24,743 nucleotides of DNA from RGIG5612 sp045627365 (GCA_045627365.1 JAZQNN010000019.1:1-24743); one strand, 5' to 3'. Shown: positions 1 through 7,732, counted from the first letter of the stretch. The notes: generated by a model not told the origin, from the letters alone. Numbers and translations are program-made.

Positions 1-32
1 AAAAAAGTTGCCCGCGTGAGGCAACTTTTTTT
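1..32 (-). terminator. Terminator of the capsule control operon
   Basis: A perfect 12-bp inverted repeat (AAAAAAGTTGCC / GGCAACTTTTTT) with a 7-base loop lies 14 bases past the stop codon of the BY-kinase gene. It has a T tract on both strands, so it could end transcription in either direction. It closes the five-gene operon here, which means no glycosyltransferase gene follows directly in this transcription unit. Confidence 0.85.
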
Positions 33-45
33 ATTTTTTCTGTCG

Positions 46-798
46 TTAAATATCGAGATTCAGGATCTCTTCTTTGCCGAAATCTTCTGCCTTGTCTTCC
101 GGCTGCTCGAAATGCTTTTCGTATTTGCCGTAGCTCTTGCCGTAATACTTCGAATAATAGTACCTGGAGTTACTCTTCTTGACCTTGTTCAGCACTACGC
201 CTACGAGTGGGCAGCCGGTTACGGCTATGCGCTCACATACGGTCTGCGCAAAGCGGTACTTTACCTGGTTGGCTTCGATTACAACGACAACGCCGTCGCA
301 GTACTTGGCTGCGGTAGCTGCGTCTATGACCATGCCAAGCGGCGGGCAGTCAATGAGGACGTAGTCATACGTCTTTCTGGCGGCTTCAATCAGGCTCTCG
401 AACCGTTTCGATGCGAGAAGCTCCGTCGGATTAGGCGGCTTGTGCCCTGCGAAGCAGATGTGCACGTTCTTGTAGCTGGTCATGTTGATCGCTTCCGTTG
501 CCTGGCACTGGCCGGACAGGAAGTGCGACAGGCCGCTTGCGGGCTTGTTTTTGGCAAAATTCTGCGCGAGGACAGAGCGTCTCATGTCGGCGTCGATAAC
601 CAGTACCCTGTGTCCGATCTCCGCAAGAGATCTGGCCGTGCGCAGCACGGTCGTGGATTTGCCTTCGCCTGCCGAGCTGGAGGTGAAAAGGATTACCCTC
701 TTGTCGGTGCCCGAGAACTGAAGGTTGGTCCTCAGTGCGTTCATCGCTTCCTTGATGTCGTATGTCCACTCGTCTTCTTTTAGTATTACTTTCAGCAT
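46..798 (-). CDS. cpsD: CpsD/CapB-family tyrosine-protein kinase (BY-kinase)
   Basis: Cytoplasmic ATPase half of a bacterial tyrosine kinase that autophosphorylates and controls capsule or exopolysaccharide assembly with its membrane activator. Visible: Walker A SAGEGKST (residues 42-49), Walker A' VIDADMR (67-73), Walker B YVLIDCPP (146-153), and a C-terminal cluster of seven tyrosines between residues 213 and 226, the usual autophosphorylation site. The 250-residue length fits stand-alone CpsD/YwqD proteins, which lack the transmembrane part; that part is supplied by the Wzz-like protein three genes upstream. The ATG has an AGGAG site 9 bases upstream. It is the last gene of the operon, 12 bases after the phosphatase gene. 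Family assignment is secure; the polysaccharide it controls is unknown. Confidence 0.95.
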   Translation of the reverse strand: MLKVILKEDEWTYDIKEAMNALRTNLQFSGTDKRVILFTSSSAGEGKSTTVLRTARSLAEIGHRVLVIDADMRRSVLAQNFAKNKPASGLSHFLSGQCQATEAINMTSYKNVHICFAGHKPPNPTELLASKRFESLIEAARKTYDYVLIDCPPLGMVIDAATAAKYCDGVVVVIEANQVKYRFAQTVCERIAVTGCPLVGVVLNKVKKSNSRYYYSKYYGKSYGKYEKHFEQPEDKAEDFGKEEILNLDI

Positions 799-810
799 GT
801 TGTATTGCTC

Positions 811-1557
811 CTATTGGTGCTCTTCAACTATTCTTAACGGATTGTATATCAATAACCGCTGCGCGGTGGTATTGCCTGCTTTTCTGCTTATCAGTGCCGC
901 TGCCTTGTCAAGCTGCGGCGCGCGCTCCGCCATGTTGTGCGCATCGCTTGCCACGTAATCGACAAGCCCGTTCTCTATAAGCTTCCACACGAACCTTCTT
1001 ATGTGCCCGTCCGCTGCGGTGCGCGTCGTAAGGACGTCCGCAGTTACCTGTATTTCGGCTCCGAAGTGCCTGAGCTCGGCTATCGGCCCTTCGCTTCCTG
1101 CAAAGCGTTTTACGGGGCCTTCCGTAAGCGTACGGCACCTTTCCGCGTGTGCTATGATCGGTATATAGCCTGCCTGCGTGATCTCTTCTACCTGATTCCT
1201 GATTAATGAGAACATGTGCGCGGAGGAAAATTCCGCCAGCACGTATCTGCCGCCGCCCAGCGACGGTCTTGCGCCTGCCTGAATATTGCTTACGAACTCG
1301 CTTCCCGTGTAATGCTCACATCCGAGGTAAAGCCTCAAATCTTCATGCGTTACGGCCTTCTGAAGCTTGGCAAATGCCGCCCTGATCTCCTCTTCTCCCG
1401 CTTCAAAAAGTCCCGGTCTGTAGTGCGGCGTCAGGATGATGTGCCGCACGCCTTGCCGATACTCGGCATCTATGATTTCAAGTGCCTCGCTCATGTCTGC
1501 CGCGCCGTCATCGACTCCCGGCAAAATATGCGTATGCATGTCGACCATTCCTGTCAT
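811..1557 (-). CDS. cpsB: CpsB/CapC-type tyrosine-protein phosphatase (PHP domain)
   Basis: Metal-dependent PHP-fold phosphatase expected to dephosphorylate the BY-kinase encoded just downstream, resetting the capsule assembly cycle. Metal ligands are in place: DMHTHILPGVDDG (H8, H10), TPH (H45), the EH pair at 81-82, E109, HAE (H137) and SDAH (D205, H207). The 248-residue length is normal for CpsB/YwqE. The ATG overlaps the LCP gene's TGA stop (ATGA) and has GGAGG 7 bases upstream, pointing to translational coupling. Family knowledge supports the phosphatase role; the substrate is inferred from its neighbour. Confidence 0.95.
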   Translation of the reverse strand: MTGMVDMHTHILPGVDDGAADMSEALEIIDAEYRQGVRHIILTPHYRPGLFEAGEEEIRAAFAKLQKAVTHEDLRLYLGCEHYTGSEFVSNIQAGARPSLGGGRYVLAEFSSAHMFSLIRNQVEEITQAGYIPIIAHAERCRTLTEGPVKRFAGSEGPIAELRHFGAEIQVTADVLTTRTAADGHIRRFVWKLIENGLVDYVASDAHNMAERAPQLDKAAALISRKAGNTTAQRLLIYNPLRIVEEHQ

Positions 1558-2555
1558 CTGGCATCCTCCGTCGGTGTGTAGAACACCTGCATCACGATGT
1601 CCGCAACGCCTGCCTCGTCCGTGATGAACTCATCCCAGTCGTCGTTCCTTTCGCTGATGCCCGGAAGCGTTATCACCTCGTCCGCCATCTCGTATGTCAG
1701 AAGCTCTTCAAGCTCTCCTGCGTCCACGTTCGTGACCACATAAGGATCAAGCGTGTCAAGGAGCTTCTCTATGTCGTTCTCACCCTTAAGCCCGTCTATA
1801 AGCGCCTCGGAAAAATCTATCTGGCGCCTGATGCGCTCCTCATTGGCTCCCACGTCCTTCGTGCGGTATCTTACGTAATGCTCCGCTTCATCGCCGTCCA
1901 TGTGGACTGTGGCGCCTTCTGTGTACGCTGCGTTTATCTCGCTCGCGTCCTCCGTAAATGTATAATCAATTCCGCCCAAAGCATCCACAAGAGCGGTGAT
2001 GCCGTCCATGTTCATGGCAAAGTACGAATCGATCGGCGCGCCCATAAGTATGGAGCTTACTCTTGCCCGCGTCAGGCGGCAGCTCTTGCCCGCTCCGTCG
2101 CCGTAGGCATACTGCAGATTGACCTGCGCCCTCTCGTTCTTGATAAAAGCGCCGTCTTCGCCGTATATCTCGATATCGGTCATCGTATTACGCGAAATGC
2201 CGATGATCTGTATCTTCTCCGTATCCTTGTCGCAGACCGCCAGGAACAGGCTGTCCGCCTGGCCCTTCGTGCCTATATAACCGCTCCCTTCGAGCTCGCC
2301 CGTCGTATCTACGCCGATAAAAAGCACGGTCGTCAGATGACGGTTGTAGTTGTACCACTTGCCGTTGTACTCGATGTCTCCGACATAGCGTGTTCCGCCC
2401 TTGCTCGTGATGGGTGCTTCGTTCCTTGCCGCTATCAGCCTGATAAGCAAGAATGCGACCACGCCGATGATCACAACAGCTGCGATTACCGCAACTGCCT
2501 TCTGACGGCTGTTAAGTTCCGGCCTATGCTCTTCGTCAGTTGATCTTTCGCGCAT
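1554..2555 (-). CDS. LytR-CpsA-Psr (LCP) family glycopolymer ligase
   Basis: Membrane-anchored enzyme that moves a lipid-linked glycopolymer (capsule or teichoic acid) onto peptidoglycan. A short basic cytoplasmic N-terminus leads into one membrane segment (about residues 18-42), then the extracellular LCP domain with VLFIGVD, the DSLFL strand, GISRNT (conserved Arg), NLQYAYGDG, ALGGIDY and the RYRTKD...RIRRQ helix. The frame stays open to a TTG at 2588, but the ATG at 2555 is preferred because AAAGAGG lies 6 bases before it. With that start the gene overlaps the sortase 3' end by 20 bases and is 333 residues long. Its place between Wzz and CpsB suggests that the polymer they control is attached to the wall. 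Function is by family. Confidence 0.93.
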   Translation of the reverse strand: MRERSTDEEHRPELNSRQKAVAVIAAVVIIGVVAFLLIRLIAARNEAPITSKGGTRYVGDIEYNGKWYNYNRHLTTVLFIGVDTTGELEGSGYIGTKGQADSLFLAVCDKDTEKIQIIGISRNTMTDIEIYGEDGAFIKNERAQVNLQYAYGDGAGKSCRLTRARVSSILMGAPIDSYFAMNMDGITALVDALGGIDYTFTEDASEINAAYTEGATVHMDGDEAEHYVRYRTKDVGANEERIRRQIDFSEALIDGLKGENDIEKLLDTLDPYVVTNVDAGELEELLTYEMADEVITLPGISERNDDWDEFITDEAGVADIVMQVFYTPTEDAR

Positions 2556-3396
2556 CCGCTGCCTCTTTCGTAAATAATTCTTCCTCAAGAACGCCTACAA
2601 TGATCCATCTGTGTCCCAGGTCGTTCTTGACGCATGTGCTGAGCGTAAGGAACCTGTCGTCAGGTCCTGCCTCTATGTCGGTGTCGATCACGTCGCCTGC
2701 GTAATCAGTGCCGCCAAGAAGCGCTATAAAGCTCTCCCTGCCGCTTTCCTCTGCGAAGTTATACGCCTCCAGCAAATGTTTGTTGCTCGTCCTTACAGCC
2801 GCGAAAATGCGGTATTTCTGAAGCCTTTCCTTGTTGCAGATAAGTATCTCGGAATGTGCCTTCATGTATGCTGGGTCTTCGTAGTTATGAAGCTCTCCGA
2901 AAAGATTGCCGAACAGCGTATTATGAGCGTAAATAACAGTATTAAAATCGTCCAGGTCCTTGCCGTTATACGAGCCCTGGGTAAATACCGCTCCCGGATA
3001 TCCGCTCTCTTTGTAAACGGTATGATCCAGGTAGAAAAGGTCGTCCTCGGGGTGCTGTACGACCGGAAAATCGATCGCCGTCCCGTCAATATATATCCAG
3101 GCGTAAATATCCTCATTTACTCCTGCGAGAACATCCCAGTCGATCGGAATGTCCGCGTATTCGATCTCCTCAGCTGTCTCTTCCGTGTCCGCATCCTTGG
3201 CTCCGGTCTCCTTCTCAGCTCTCGTCGGCATCTCAAGATCGTCCAGATCCTCCGCCGCACCCGAAAAAGCCACCTCAGAGAGCTTCTTGTACTGATCCTG
3301 CCTCTGGCCCTGCAGCACAAAATAAACTCCCAGCCCCGCCAGACACAGCGCGGCTATGACAACCAGTATAATTACCAGTGGTGAACGTTTCTTCAT
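2536..3396 (-). CDS. srtB: Class B sortase
   Basis: Membrane-bound transpeptidase that cleaves a C-terminal sorting signal and joins the protein to peptidoglycan or another acceptor. An N-terminal membrane anchor (about residues 6-28) is followed by a linker rich in Glu and Asp (45-80) and the sortase B fold. The catalytic set is complete: His158 in IYAHNTLFGNLF, Cys255 in TLSTC and Arg263 in GHRWIIVGVL. Its ATG overlaps the Wzz-like gene's stop by 4 bases and its 3' end overlaps the LCP gene, so it is a true operon member. A protein with an SPETG sorting signal is encoded just upstream at 4244-4792 and is the obvious candidate substrate. Class is secure; substrate and acceptor are inferred. 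Confidence 0.95.
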   Translation of the reverse strand: MKKRSPLVIILVVIAALCLAGLGVYFVLQGQRQDQYKKLSEVAFSGAAEDLDDLEMPTRAEKETGAKDADTEETAEEIEYADIPIDWDVLAGVNEDIYAWIYIDGTAIDFPVVQHPEDDLFYLDHTVYKESGYPGAVFTQGSYNGKDLDDFNTVIYAHNTLFGNLFGELHNYEDPAYMKAHSEILICNKERLQKYRIFAAVRTSNKHLLEAYNFAEESGRESFIALLGGTDYAGDVIDTDIEAGPDDRFLTLSTCVKNDLGHRWIIVGVLEEELFTKEAADARKIN

Positions 3397-4139
3397 GATT
3401 TCTTAAGTGAGTGCGCTGCTCCGGACGCCTCTGTTGCCTTGTCGAAAGGAACCGCTGCGATCACGCTGAGTCCGAGCCACTTCTTGACATCGTCCTCAGT
3501 CTTGATCGTATCGTCAAGCAGATGCATTGCGATGATTATGACGCACGCAATAATAAATCCGATGATTGCGCCGAGTGCCGCGTTCTTGAAAAGGCTCGGC
3601 TTAACCGGGGACTTCGGCACGATGGCGTCTTCTATCGTATTCGGCTCGTCCTTGCCCATGGTGTCGGCAATCGCAGCCTTCAGCTCTCTTGCAAATGCAT
3701 TGGCGATCTCGGCCGCCAGCTCCGGATCCGGATTGGTGCACGTGATCTCAAGTATATGAGTGTTGGACTTGTTGGTGACCTTGACTGCCTTTCTGAGAGC
3801 CTCGACCGACGCATTCAGATCGCAGTCCGCAATTACTCTCTCAACAACCGGGCGGCTCGTGCCGAGTACGATAAAGTCCTCTGTCAAAGATGAGCCGATC
3901 TGCAGGTCGACCATGGATGAAATGGATGTCGTATCCGAAAGGACGTAGAACATAGCTTTCGCCTCATACTGAGGCGTGATAAGAAACTTCGTCACGAGTG
4001 CGGTTCCGATAAGGCCGACCAGCGTAAACGCGATGATGAGCCAGATCTTGTGCAAAAGCGCATAGAAAATCTCGATGAGATCGATCTCTTCCACGGCATT
4101 GTCACGGGTGTATGTGGTTTTGTTAGTTGAATTGTCCAT
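3393..4139 (-). CDS. Wzz/YveK-type polysaccharide chain-length and BY-kinase activator protein
   Basis: Polysaccharide co-polymerase whose cytoplasmic tail normally activates the separate BY-kinase. Two membrane segments (about residues 33-53 and 187-208) flank an extracytoplasmic Wzz domain; a proline-rich KSPVKPS motif precedes the second segment, as is usual in this family. The 248-residue length matches CapA/YveK/CpsC proteins. The ATG has AGGA 8 bases upstream. First gene of the operon that ends at position 46; its promoter lies immediately upstream at 4161-4188. The pairing with the downstream kinase is family knowledge. Confidence 0.93.
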   Translation of the reverse strand: MDNSTNKTTYTRDNAVEEIDLIEIFYALLHKIWLIIAFTLVGLIGTALVTKFLITPQYEAKAMFYVLSDTTSISSMVDLQIGSSLTEDFIVLGTSRPVVERVIADCDLNASVEALRKAVKVTNKSNTHILEITCTNPDPELAAEIANAFARELKAAIADTMGKDEPNTIEDAIVPKSPVKPSLFKNAALGAIIGFIIACVIIIAMHLLDDTIKTEDDVKKWLGLSVIAAVPFDKATEASGAAHSLKKS

Positions 4140-4160
4140 TGATAAAGTCCTGATACTATT

Positions 4161-4188
4161 ATTATACGCGCGCGCAAAAAAAAGTACA
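4161..4188 (-). promoter_or_regulatory. Promoter of the capsule control operon with a repeat-tract spacer
   Basis: On the minus strand a perfect TATAAT (4161-4166) lies 21 bases before the Wzz-like ATG, giving a 5' leader of only about 15 bases. The 17-base spacer consists of eight T residues followed by a nine-base alternating GC tract. The hexamer upstream of that spacer (CTGTAC) is a poor -35. The T tract is also the U tract of the preceding gene's terminator, so terminator and promoter abut. The -10 is convincing; the -35 is not. Confidence 0.6.
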
Positions 4189-4226
4189 GAAACTTCTTCC
4201 GTTCGTCACGGAAGAAGTTTCATACT
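4183..4226 (-). terminator. Terminator of the SPETG surface-protein gene
   Basis: A 14-bp perfect stem (GAAACTTCTTCCGT / ACGGAAGAAGTTTC, 4189-4221) with a 5-base loop, extended by a further AGTA/TACT pairing, and followed on the minus strand by a run of eight T. It lies 18 bases after the stop of the gene at 4244-4792. Confidence 0.92.
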
Positions 4227-4243
4227 TAAAATAAGTGTTCGGT

Positions 4244-4792
4244 TCAGCTTCTTGCTTTGGCAGCTACTGCTCCGCCCAGTGCAAGAACGGCTGCGATTGC
4301 AAGTACTACCGGAAGGTAATCTGCTCCGGTCTCAGGTGAAGTTGCGGCCTGCTTCTTGATAAGGAAAGCTACCGGTGAAAGTGACTTGAAAAGTCCTGTA
4401 ATCTCGCCTGATGCAGCGCCTACGGTTACGTCTACCCAAGCACCGTCCTCAAAGTGAAGAACACGGCTGTCGGCATCTGCGCCCTCAACGAAGAAAGTGA
4501 TCTCCATTGGAAATACTGCGTCAAATCCGTCCTTGGTAACTGCGTCAACCTTAACTGCAAGCTCGTATCCCTTGCCTTCAAGACTGTCAATCGTTGCCTG
4601 TGTAAGCTCCTGTGATGTGCTGCTAAGTTCAATCTCAACCTTGTAATCTGTCGGATCGCCGTTGTTGTAAGCATGCTTTACAACAGGAATAGCTGTCGGT
4701 GACTCGCCCTCTGCTGCAAATACTGTTGCGCTGATCGCCAGTGTCAGAACAGCTACAAGGAATAATGCTATAAACTTACTTGTCTTTTTCAT
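4244..4792 (-). CDS. Small secreted protein with SPETG-type sortase signal
   Basis: I do not recognise the central domain. The 182-residue protein has a Sec signal peptide (basic MKKTSK start, hydrophobic core, cleavage near VFA-AEG at residues 26-27), a compact region of about 120 residues predicted to be mostly beta strand, and a C-terminal cell-wall sorting signal: SPETG (152-156), a hydrophobic span and the positive tail KARS. The signal departs from LPXTG at the first position; related (S/N)PxTG signals are used by class B/D-like sortases in Clostridia, which fits the class B sortase 850 bases downstream. It is monocistronic, with its own promoter, a strong GGTGGAG site and a terminator. 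Likely a surface adhesin or wall-linked structural protein, but the role is unknown. Confidence 0.85.
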   Translation of the reverse strand: MKKTSKFIALFLVAVLTLAISATVFAAEGESPTAIPVVKHAYNNGDPTDYKVEIELSSTSQELTQATIDSLEGKGYELAVKVDAVTKDGFDAVFPMEITFFVEGADADSRVLHFEDGAWVDVTVGAASGEITGLFKSLSPVAFLIKKQAATSPETGADYLPVVLAIAAVLALGGAVAAKARS

Positions 4793-4864
4793 TTCTCCAC
4801 CCTTTATTGATTGTCTGTGGCCTGAATGACCATCTTCTTTATTAGCTACATTAATTCAGAAAGT

Positions 4865-4893
4865 ATTTTATCAGACCGTCTTTCTAAATGCAA
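4865..4893 (-). promoter_or_regulatory. Promoter of the SPETG surface-protein gene
   Basis: Minus-strand TTGCAT (4888-4893), a 17-base spacer and TAAAAT (4865-4870), with a TG one base before the -10 (extended -10). It predicts a 5' leader of about 65 bases before the ATG at 4792. Confidence 0.7.
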
Positions 4894-4919
4894 GCGTTTT
4901 TTATAATTACAAAAATTTT

Positions 4920-4960
4920 ATCTATATAAAAAGGGCGCCGCCCTTTCGGTTGGTGCCCTC
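4920..4960 (-). terminator. Terminator of the thiolase/CoA-transferase operon
   Basis: Minus-strand hairpin AAAGGGC-GGC-GCCCTTT (4930-4946) followed by TTTTTATATA. A competing longer stem pairs GAGGGCACC upstream with GGCGCCCTT. It sits about 40 bases after the CoA-transferase subunit B stop codon. Confidence 0.8.
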
Positions 4961-4999
4961 TTAAAAAACTTATGTTTACGCTTATGTGCCGGGTGGCTG

Positions 5000-5665
5000 T
5001 TACGCCTCCTTAGGCATTGGCATTTCCTTGATCTCGCCTTCTACGATAAGTGGGCACATGGTTACTGCCTGGATATCGTCGAATGAAACGCCAGGTGCAA
5101 GCTCGCGAAGTGCAAGGCCTGCGTCGGTTACTTCCATAACGCCCATCTCTGTTACGATGAGGTCTACGCACTTAACTGCGGTAACAGGAAGTGATACTTT
5201 TTCGAAGATCTTTGGAGCACCCTTCTGGGTGTGAGTCATAGCGATGATAACCTTCTTAGCACCTACTACGAGGTCCATAGCTCCGCCCATTCCCGGAACC
5301 ATCTTGCCAGGGATCTTGTGTGATGCAAGGTTACCTTCCTGGTCAACCTGCAGAGCTCCAAGTACGGTAACATCTACATGTCCGCCTCTGATGAGTGCGA
5401 ATGATGTTGCTGAATCGAAGAATACGCCGCCGGGGATGATGTCTACGTAAGCACCGCCTGAGTTGATGGTATCAAGGTCTTCTGTGCCAGGTGCTGAATT
5501 GCCTGCCATACCGATGATGCCGTTCTCTGACTGTACTGCTACTTCAACGCCTTCCGGAAGGAACTGGGTAACTAATGTAGGGATACCGATACCAAGGTTA
5601 ACAACGTCGCCATCATGTACTTCAAGTGCTACTCTATTAGCGATAATATCTTTAGCTGATGCCAT
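5000..5665 (-). CDS. CoA transferase subunit B (AtoA/CtfB-like, family I)
   Basis: Beta subunit of a family I CoA transferase that swaps CoA between a short acyl-CoA (acetoacetyl-, butyryl- or acetyl-CoA) and a free acid such as acetate. The catalytic glutamate is E47 in the signature QSENGIIGM; NLGIGIPT precedes it as usual. At 221 residues it matches AtoA/CtfB. Its ATG overlaps the subunit A stop by one base (TAATG) behind a near-perfect GGGAGGTGA site, so the two subunits are coupled. The family is certain, but the preferred acyl-CoA cannot be read from the sequence; the adjacent thiolase points to acetoacetyl-CoA. Confidence 0.93.
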   Translation of the reverse strand: MASAKDIIANRVALEVHDGDVVNLGIGIPTLVTQFLPEGVEVAVQSENGIIGMAGNSAPGTEDLDTINSGGAYVDIIPGGVFFDSATSFALIRGGHVDVTVLGALQVDQEGNLASHKIPGKMVPGMGGAMDLVVGAKKVIIAMTHTQKGAPKIFEKVSLPVTAVKCVDLIVTEMGVMEVTDAGLALRELAPGVSFDDIQAVTMCPLIVEGEIKEMPMPKEA

Positions 5666-6360
5666 TATTTGTCACCTCCCAGTACGATATAATCTACAAA
5701 GTTGTATGGAGTGTGGATGCAGTTAGGATCCATCTCGCCGGCCTTAACAAGCTTCTTAGCCTCTACGATAACAACGTCAGCTGCTGTTGCCATAACAGGT
5801 GCAAAGTTCTTGTTGGTGTTGCGATAGAATACATTACCCTTCTCATCTACTACATCGCCCTTGATAAGAGCTACATCAGCGTGAAGAGGCATCTCAAGAA
5901 GGTATTCCTTGCCATTAATGGTAAGGGTCTCCTTGCCTTCTGCTACTTCTGTGCCTACACCGGTCGGTGTAAGAACGCCGCCGAGGCCTGCTCCGCCGGC
6001 ACGGATCTTCTCTGCGAGTGATCCCTGAGGAACCAGTTCAACTTCGATGTCGCCATTGGTCCACTGTGGAAGAACTTCCTTGTTCAGTCCGATATGGCTC
6101 ATGATGAGCTTCTTAGCGCAATGATTGTGGATCAGCTTGCCATCGCCTGTTGCAGGAACTTCAGGAGCGTCTTCTGTTGCTGCAGAGAATCCTGTTCCAG
6201 GGTCATTAGCGATGATTGTAAGGTCTTTAGCTCCTCTTGCAACCAGAGCGTCCATGATGCTTTCCGGTGTGCCGCGAGCGATAAAACCGCCGACCATGAT
6301 AGTAGCTCCATCCGGAACTAACTGAGCTGCCTGCTCGGCTGTAATAATCTTATTTCTCAT
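5665..6360 (-). CDS. CoA transferase subunit A (AtoD/CtfA-like, family I)
   Basis: Alpha subunit of the same heteromeric CoA transferase. Visible family features are the N-terminal VPDGATIMVGGFIARGTPES segment, an IAND loop, the RAGGAGLGGVLTPTGVGT glycine-rich region and the ALIKG...GNVFYR stretch. The 231-residue length is near that of AtoD/CtfA. Start chosen at the ATG at 6360, with AAAGGA 8 bases upstream. It lies 71 bases after the thiolase, separated by a strong hairpin without a U tract, which could set different mRNA levels for thiolase and transferase. Substrate range is inferred from context. Confidence 0.93.
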   Translation of the reverse strand: MRNKIITAEQAAQLVPDGATIMVGGFIARGTPESIMDALVARGAKDLTIIANDPGTGFSAATEDAPEVPATGDGKLIHNHCAKKLIMSHIGLNKEVLPQWTNGDIEVELVPQGSLAEKIRAGGAGLGGVLTPTGVGTEVAEGKETLTINGKEYLLEMPLHADVALIKGDVVDEKGNVFYRNTNKNFAPVMATAADVVIVEAKKLVKAGEMDPNCIHTPYNFVDYIVLGGDK

Positions 6361-6386
6361 TGTTTGAATCCTTTCTTTATTAGCAG

Positions 6387-6413
6387 GCAGGTGCGAAGCG
6401 TGTCCGCACCTGC
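6387..6413 (-). other. Intercistronic hairpin between thiolase and CoA transferase
   Basis: A perfect 9-bp stem GCAGGTGCG / CGCACCTGC with a 9-base loop fills most of the 71-base gap. No T tract follows on the minus strand; instead the ribosome binding site of subunit A comes next. It is therefore more likely an mRNA processing or stabilising element than a terminator. Confidence 0.6.
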
Positions 6414-6431
6414 TGCGTTAAATAACGAAGA

Positions 6432-7613
6432 TTAGTCTCTCTTAACGATAAGAGCCTGTCCCTGTCCACCACCGATGCAAAGGGTTGCAAGACCCTTCTT
6501 GGCGTCTCTCTTCTCCATTTCGTAAAGAAGAGTAACAAGGATACGAGCGCCTGATGCTCCAACAGGATGTCCAAGAGCGATCGCACCACCGTTAACGTTA
6601 ACGATGTCCATGTTGAAGTTGAGGTCATGTGCTACTGCCAGTGACTGAGCTGCGAATGCTTCATTTGCCTCGATAAGGTCGAAGTCCTCGATAGTCATGC
6701 CGGCTTTCTCCATAGCCTTTCTTGAAGCTGGGATAGGACCTGTGCCCATGATAGCTGGGTCAACGCCTGCTGTAGCGTAAGAAACGATAGTTGCCATCGG
6801 CTTGATTCCGAGTTCTTCAGCCTTCTCTTTGCTCATTACAACGAGAGCTGCAGCGCCGTCATTGATACCGGAAGCGTTAGCTGCGGTAACTGTGCCGTCT
6901 TTCTTGAATGCCGGTTTAAGCTTGGAAACCTTCTCCATGGTGTTACCAAATGAAGGATGTTCGTCTGTATCGAATACGATAGGATCGCCCTTCTTCTGAG
7001 GGATAACGATAGGAACGATCTCGTCTTTGAATCTGCCTGACTTGATAGCTGCTTCTGCCTTGTTCTGGCTCTTTACAGAGAATTCATCCTGCATTTCTCT
7101 GGTAAGGCCCCACTGCTCAGCAACGTTCTCAGCGGTGATACCCATATGAACGTCATTGAAAGCATCCCAAAGTCCATCATGAACGGTAATATCAACGAGC
7201 TTCTGGTCGTTCATACGAGCGCCCCAACGAGCTGAAGGAATTGCGTAAGGAGCTGCACTCATGTTCTCAACACCACCGCAAACAACGATCTCGTCTTCGC
7301 CTGCAAGGATCTGGTTAGCTGCAAGAGCTACGCACTTAAGGCCTGATCCGCAAACGATGTTAACTGTGAATGCTGTTGTCTCGATAGGAAGACCAGCCTT
7401 GATTGAGCACTGACGTGCTACGTTCTGGCCCAGACCTGCCTGGAGAACATCACCAAAGATAACTTCATCAACCTGCTCCGGCTTGATTCCTGCTCTCTTT
7501 ACTGCCTCAGCGATAACTGTTGCGCCGAGTTCCTGAGCTGAAACACCCTTTAAAGAGCCGCCGAATTTGCCAATCGCTGTTCTACATGCGCTGACAATAA
7601 CTACTTCTTTCAT
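6432..7613 (-). CDS. thlA: Acetyl-CoA acetyltransferase (thiolase)
   Basis: Biosynthetic thiolase that condenses two acetyl-CoA into acetoacetyl-CoA, the first step of butyrate/acetoacetate formation, or the reverse. The catalytic triad is visible: Cys88 in VCGSGLK, His349 in GHPVGASG and Cys379 in CIGGGQG. The frame continues to 7637, but the ATG at 7613 is used because AGGAG lies 9 bases before it and the protein then starts MKEVVIVSACRTAIG like other thiolases (393 residues). The longer reading would place the ribosome site inside the gene. It is the first gene of a three-gene operon with the CoA transferase. No hbd, crt or bcd genes are present here, so the rest of any butyrate pathway must lie elsewhere. 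Confidence 0.96.
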   Translation of the reverse strand: MKEVVIVSACRTAIGKFGGSLKGVSAQELGATVIAEAVKRAGIKPEQVDEVIFGDVLQAGLGQNVARQCSIKAGLPIETTAFTVNIVCGSGLKCVALAANQILAGEDEIVVCGGVENMSAAPYAIPSARWGARMNDQKLVDITVHDGLWDAFNDVHMGITAENVAEQWGLTREMQDEFSVKSQNKAEAAIKSGRFKDEIVPIVIPQKKGDPIVFDTDEHPSFGNTMEKVSKLKPAFKKDGTVTAANASGINDGAAALVVMSKEKAEELGIKPMATIVSYATAGVDPAIMGTGPIPASRKAMEKAGMTIEDFDLIEANEAFAAQSLAVAHDLNFNMDIVNVNGGAIALGHPVGASGARILVTLLYEMEKRDAKKGLATLCIGGGQGQALIVKRD

Positions 7614-7703
7614 ACTAGAAATCTCCTCTCTTAACACCTGCCCGTGGGCATTAAATTAACTCTTAATATCTGCGCTGCGAAAAACGCAAAATTAACCTAT
7701 TAA

Positions 7704-7732
7704 ATATTACTCTCTTTTTATTTAAAAATCAA
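7704..7732 (-). promoter_or_regulatory. Promoter of the thiolase operon
   Basis: Minus-strand TTGATT (7727-7732), a 17-base A/T-rich spacer and TAATAT (7704-7709), about 90 bases before the thiolase ATG. The leader contains a small hairpin, TGCG-TTTTT-CGCA, and no riboswitch that I recognise. Confidence 0.65.

Noticed and set aside
16..783. Plus-strand open frame of 255 codons over the BY-kinase gene
   Set aside because: Shadow of cpsD in the opposite strand; begins inside the terminator and shows no domain.
1482..2543. Plus-strand open frame of 353 codons
   Set aside because: It lies entirely antisense to the LCP gene and the 5' part of cpsB, both with complete family motifs; its translation has no recognisable motif and no ribosome site.
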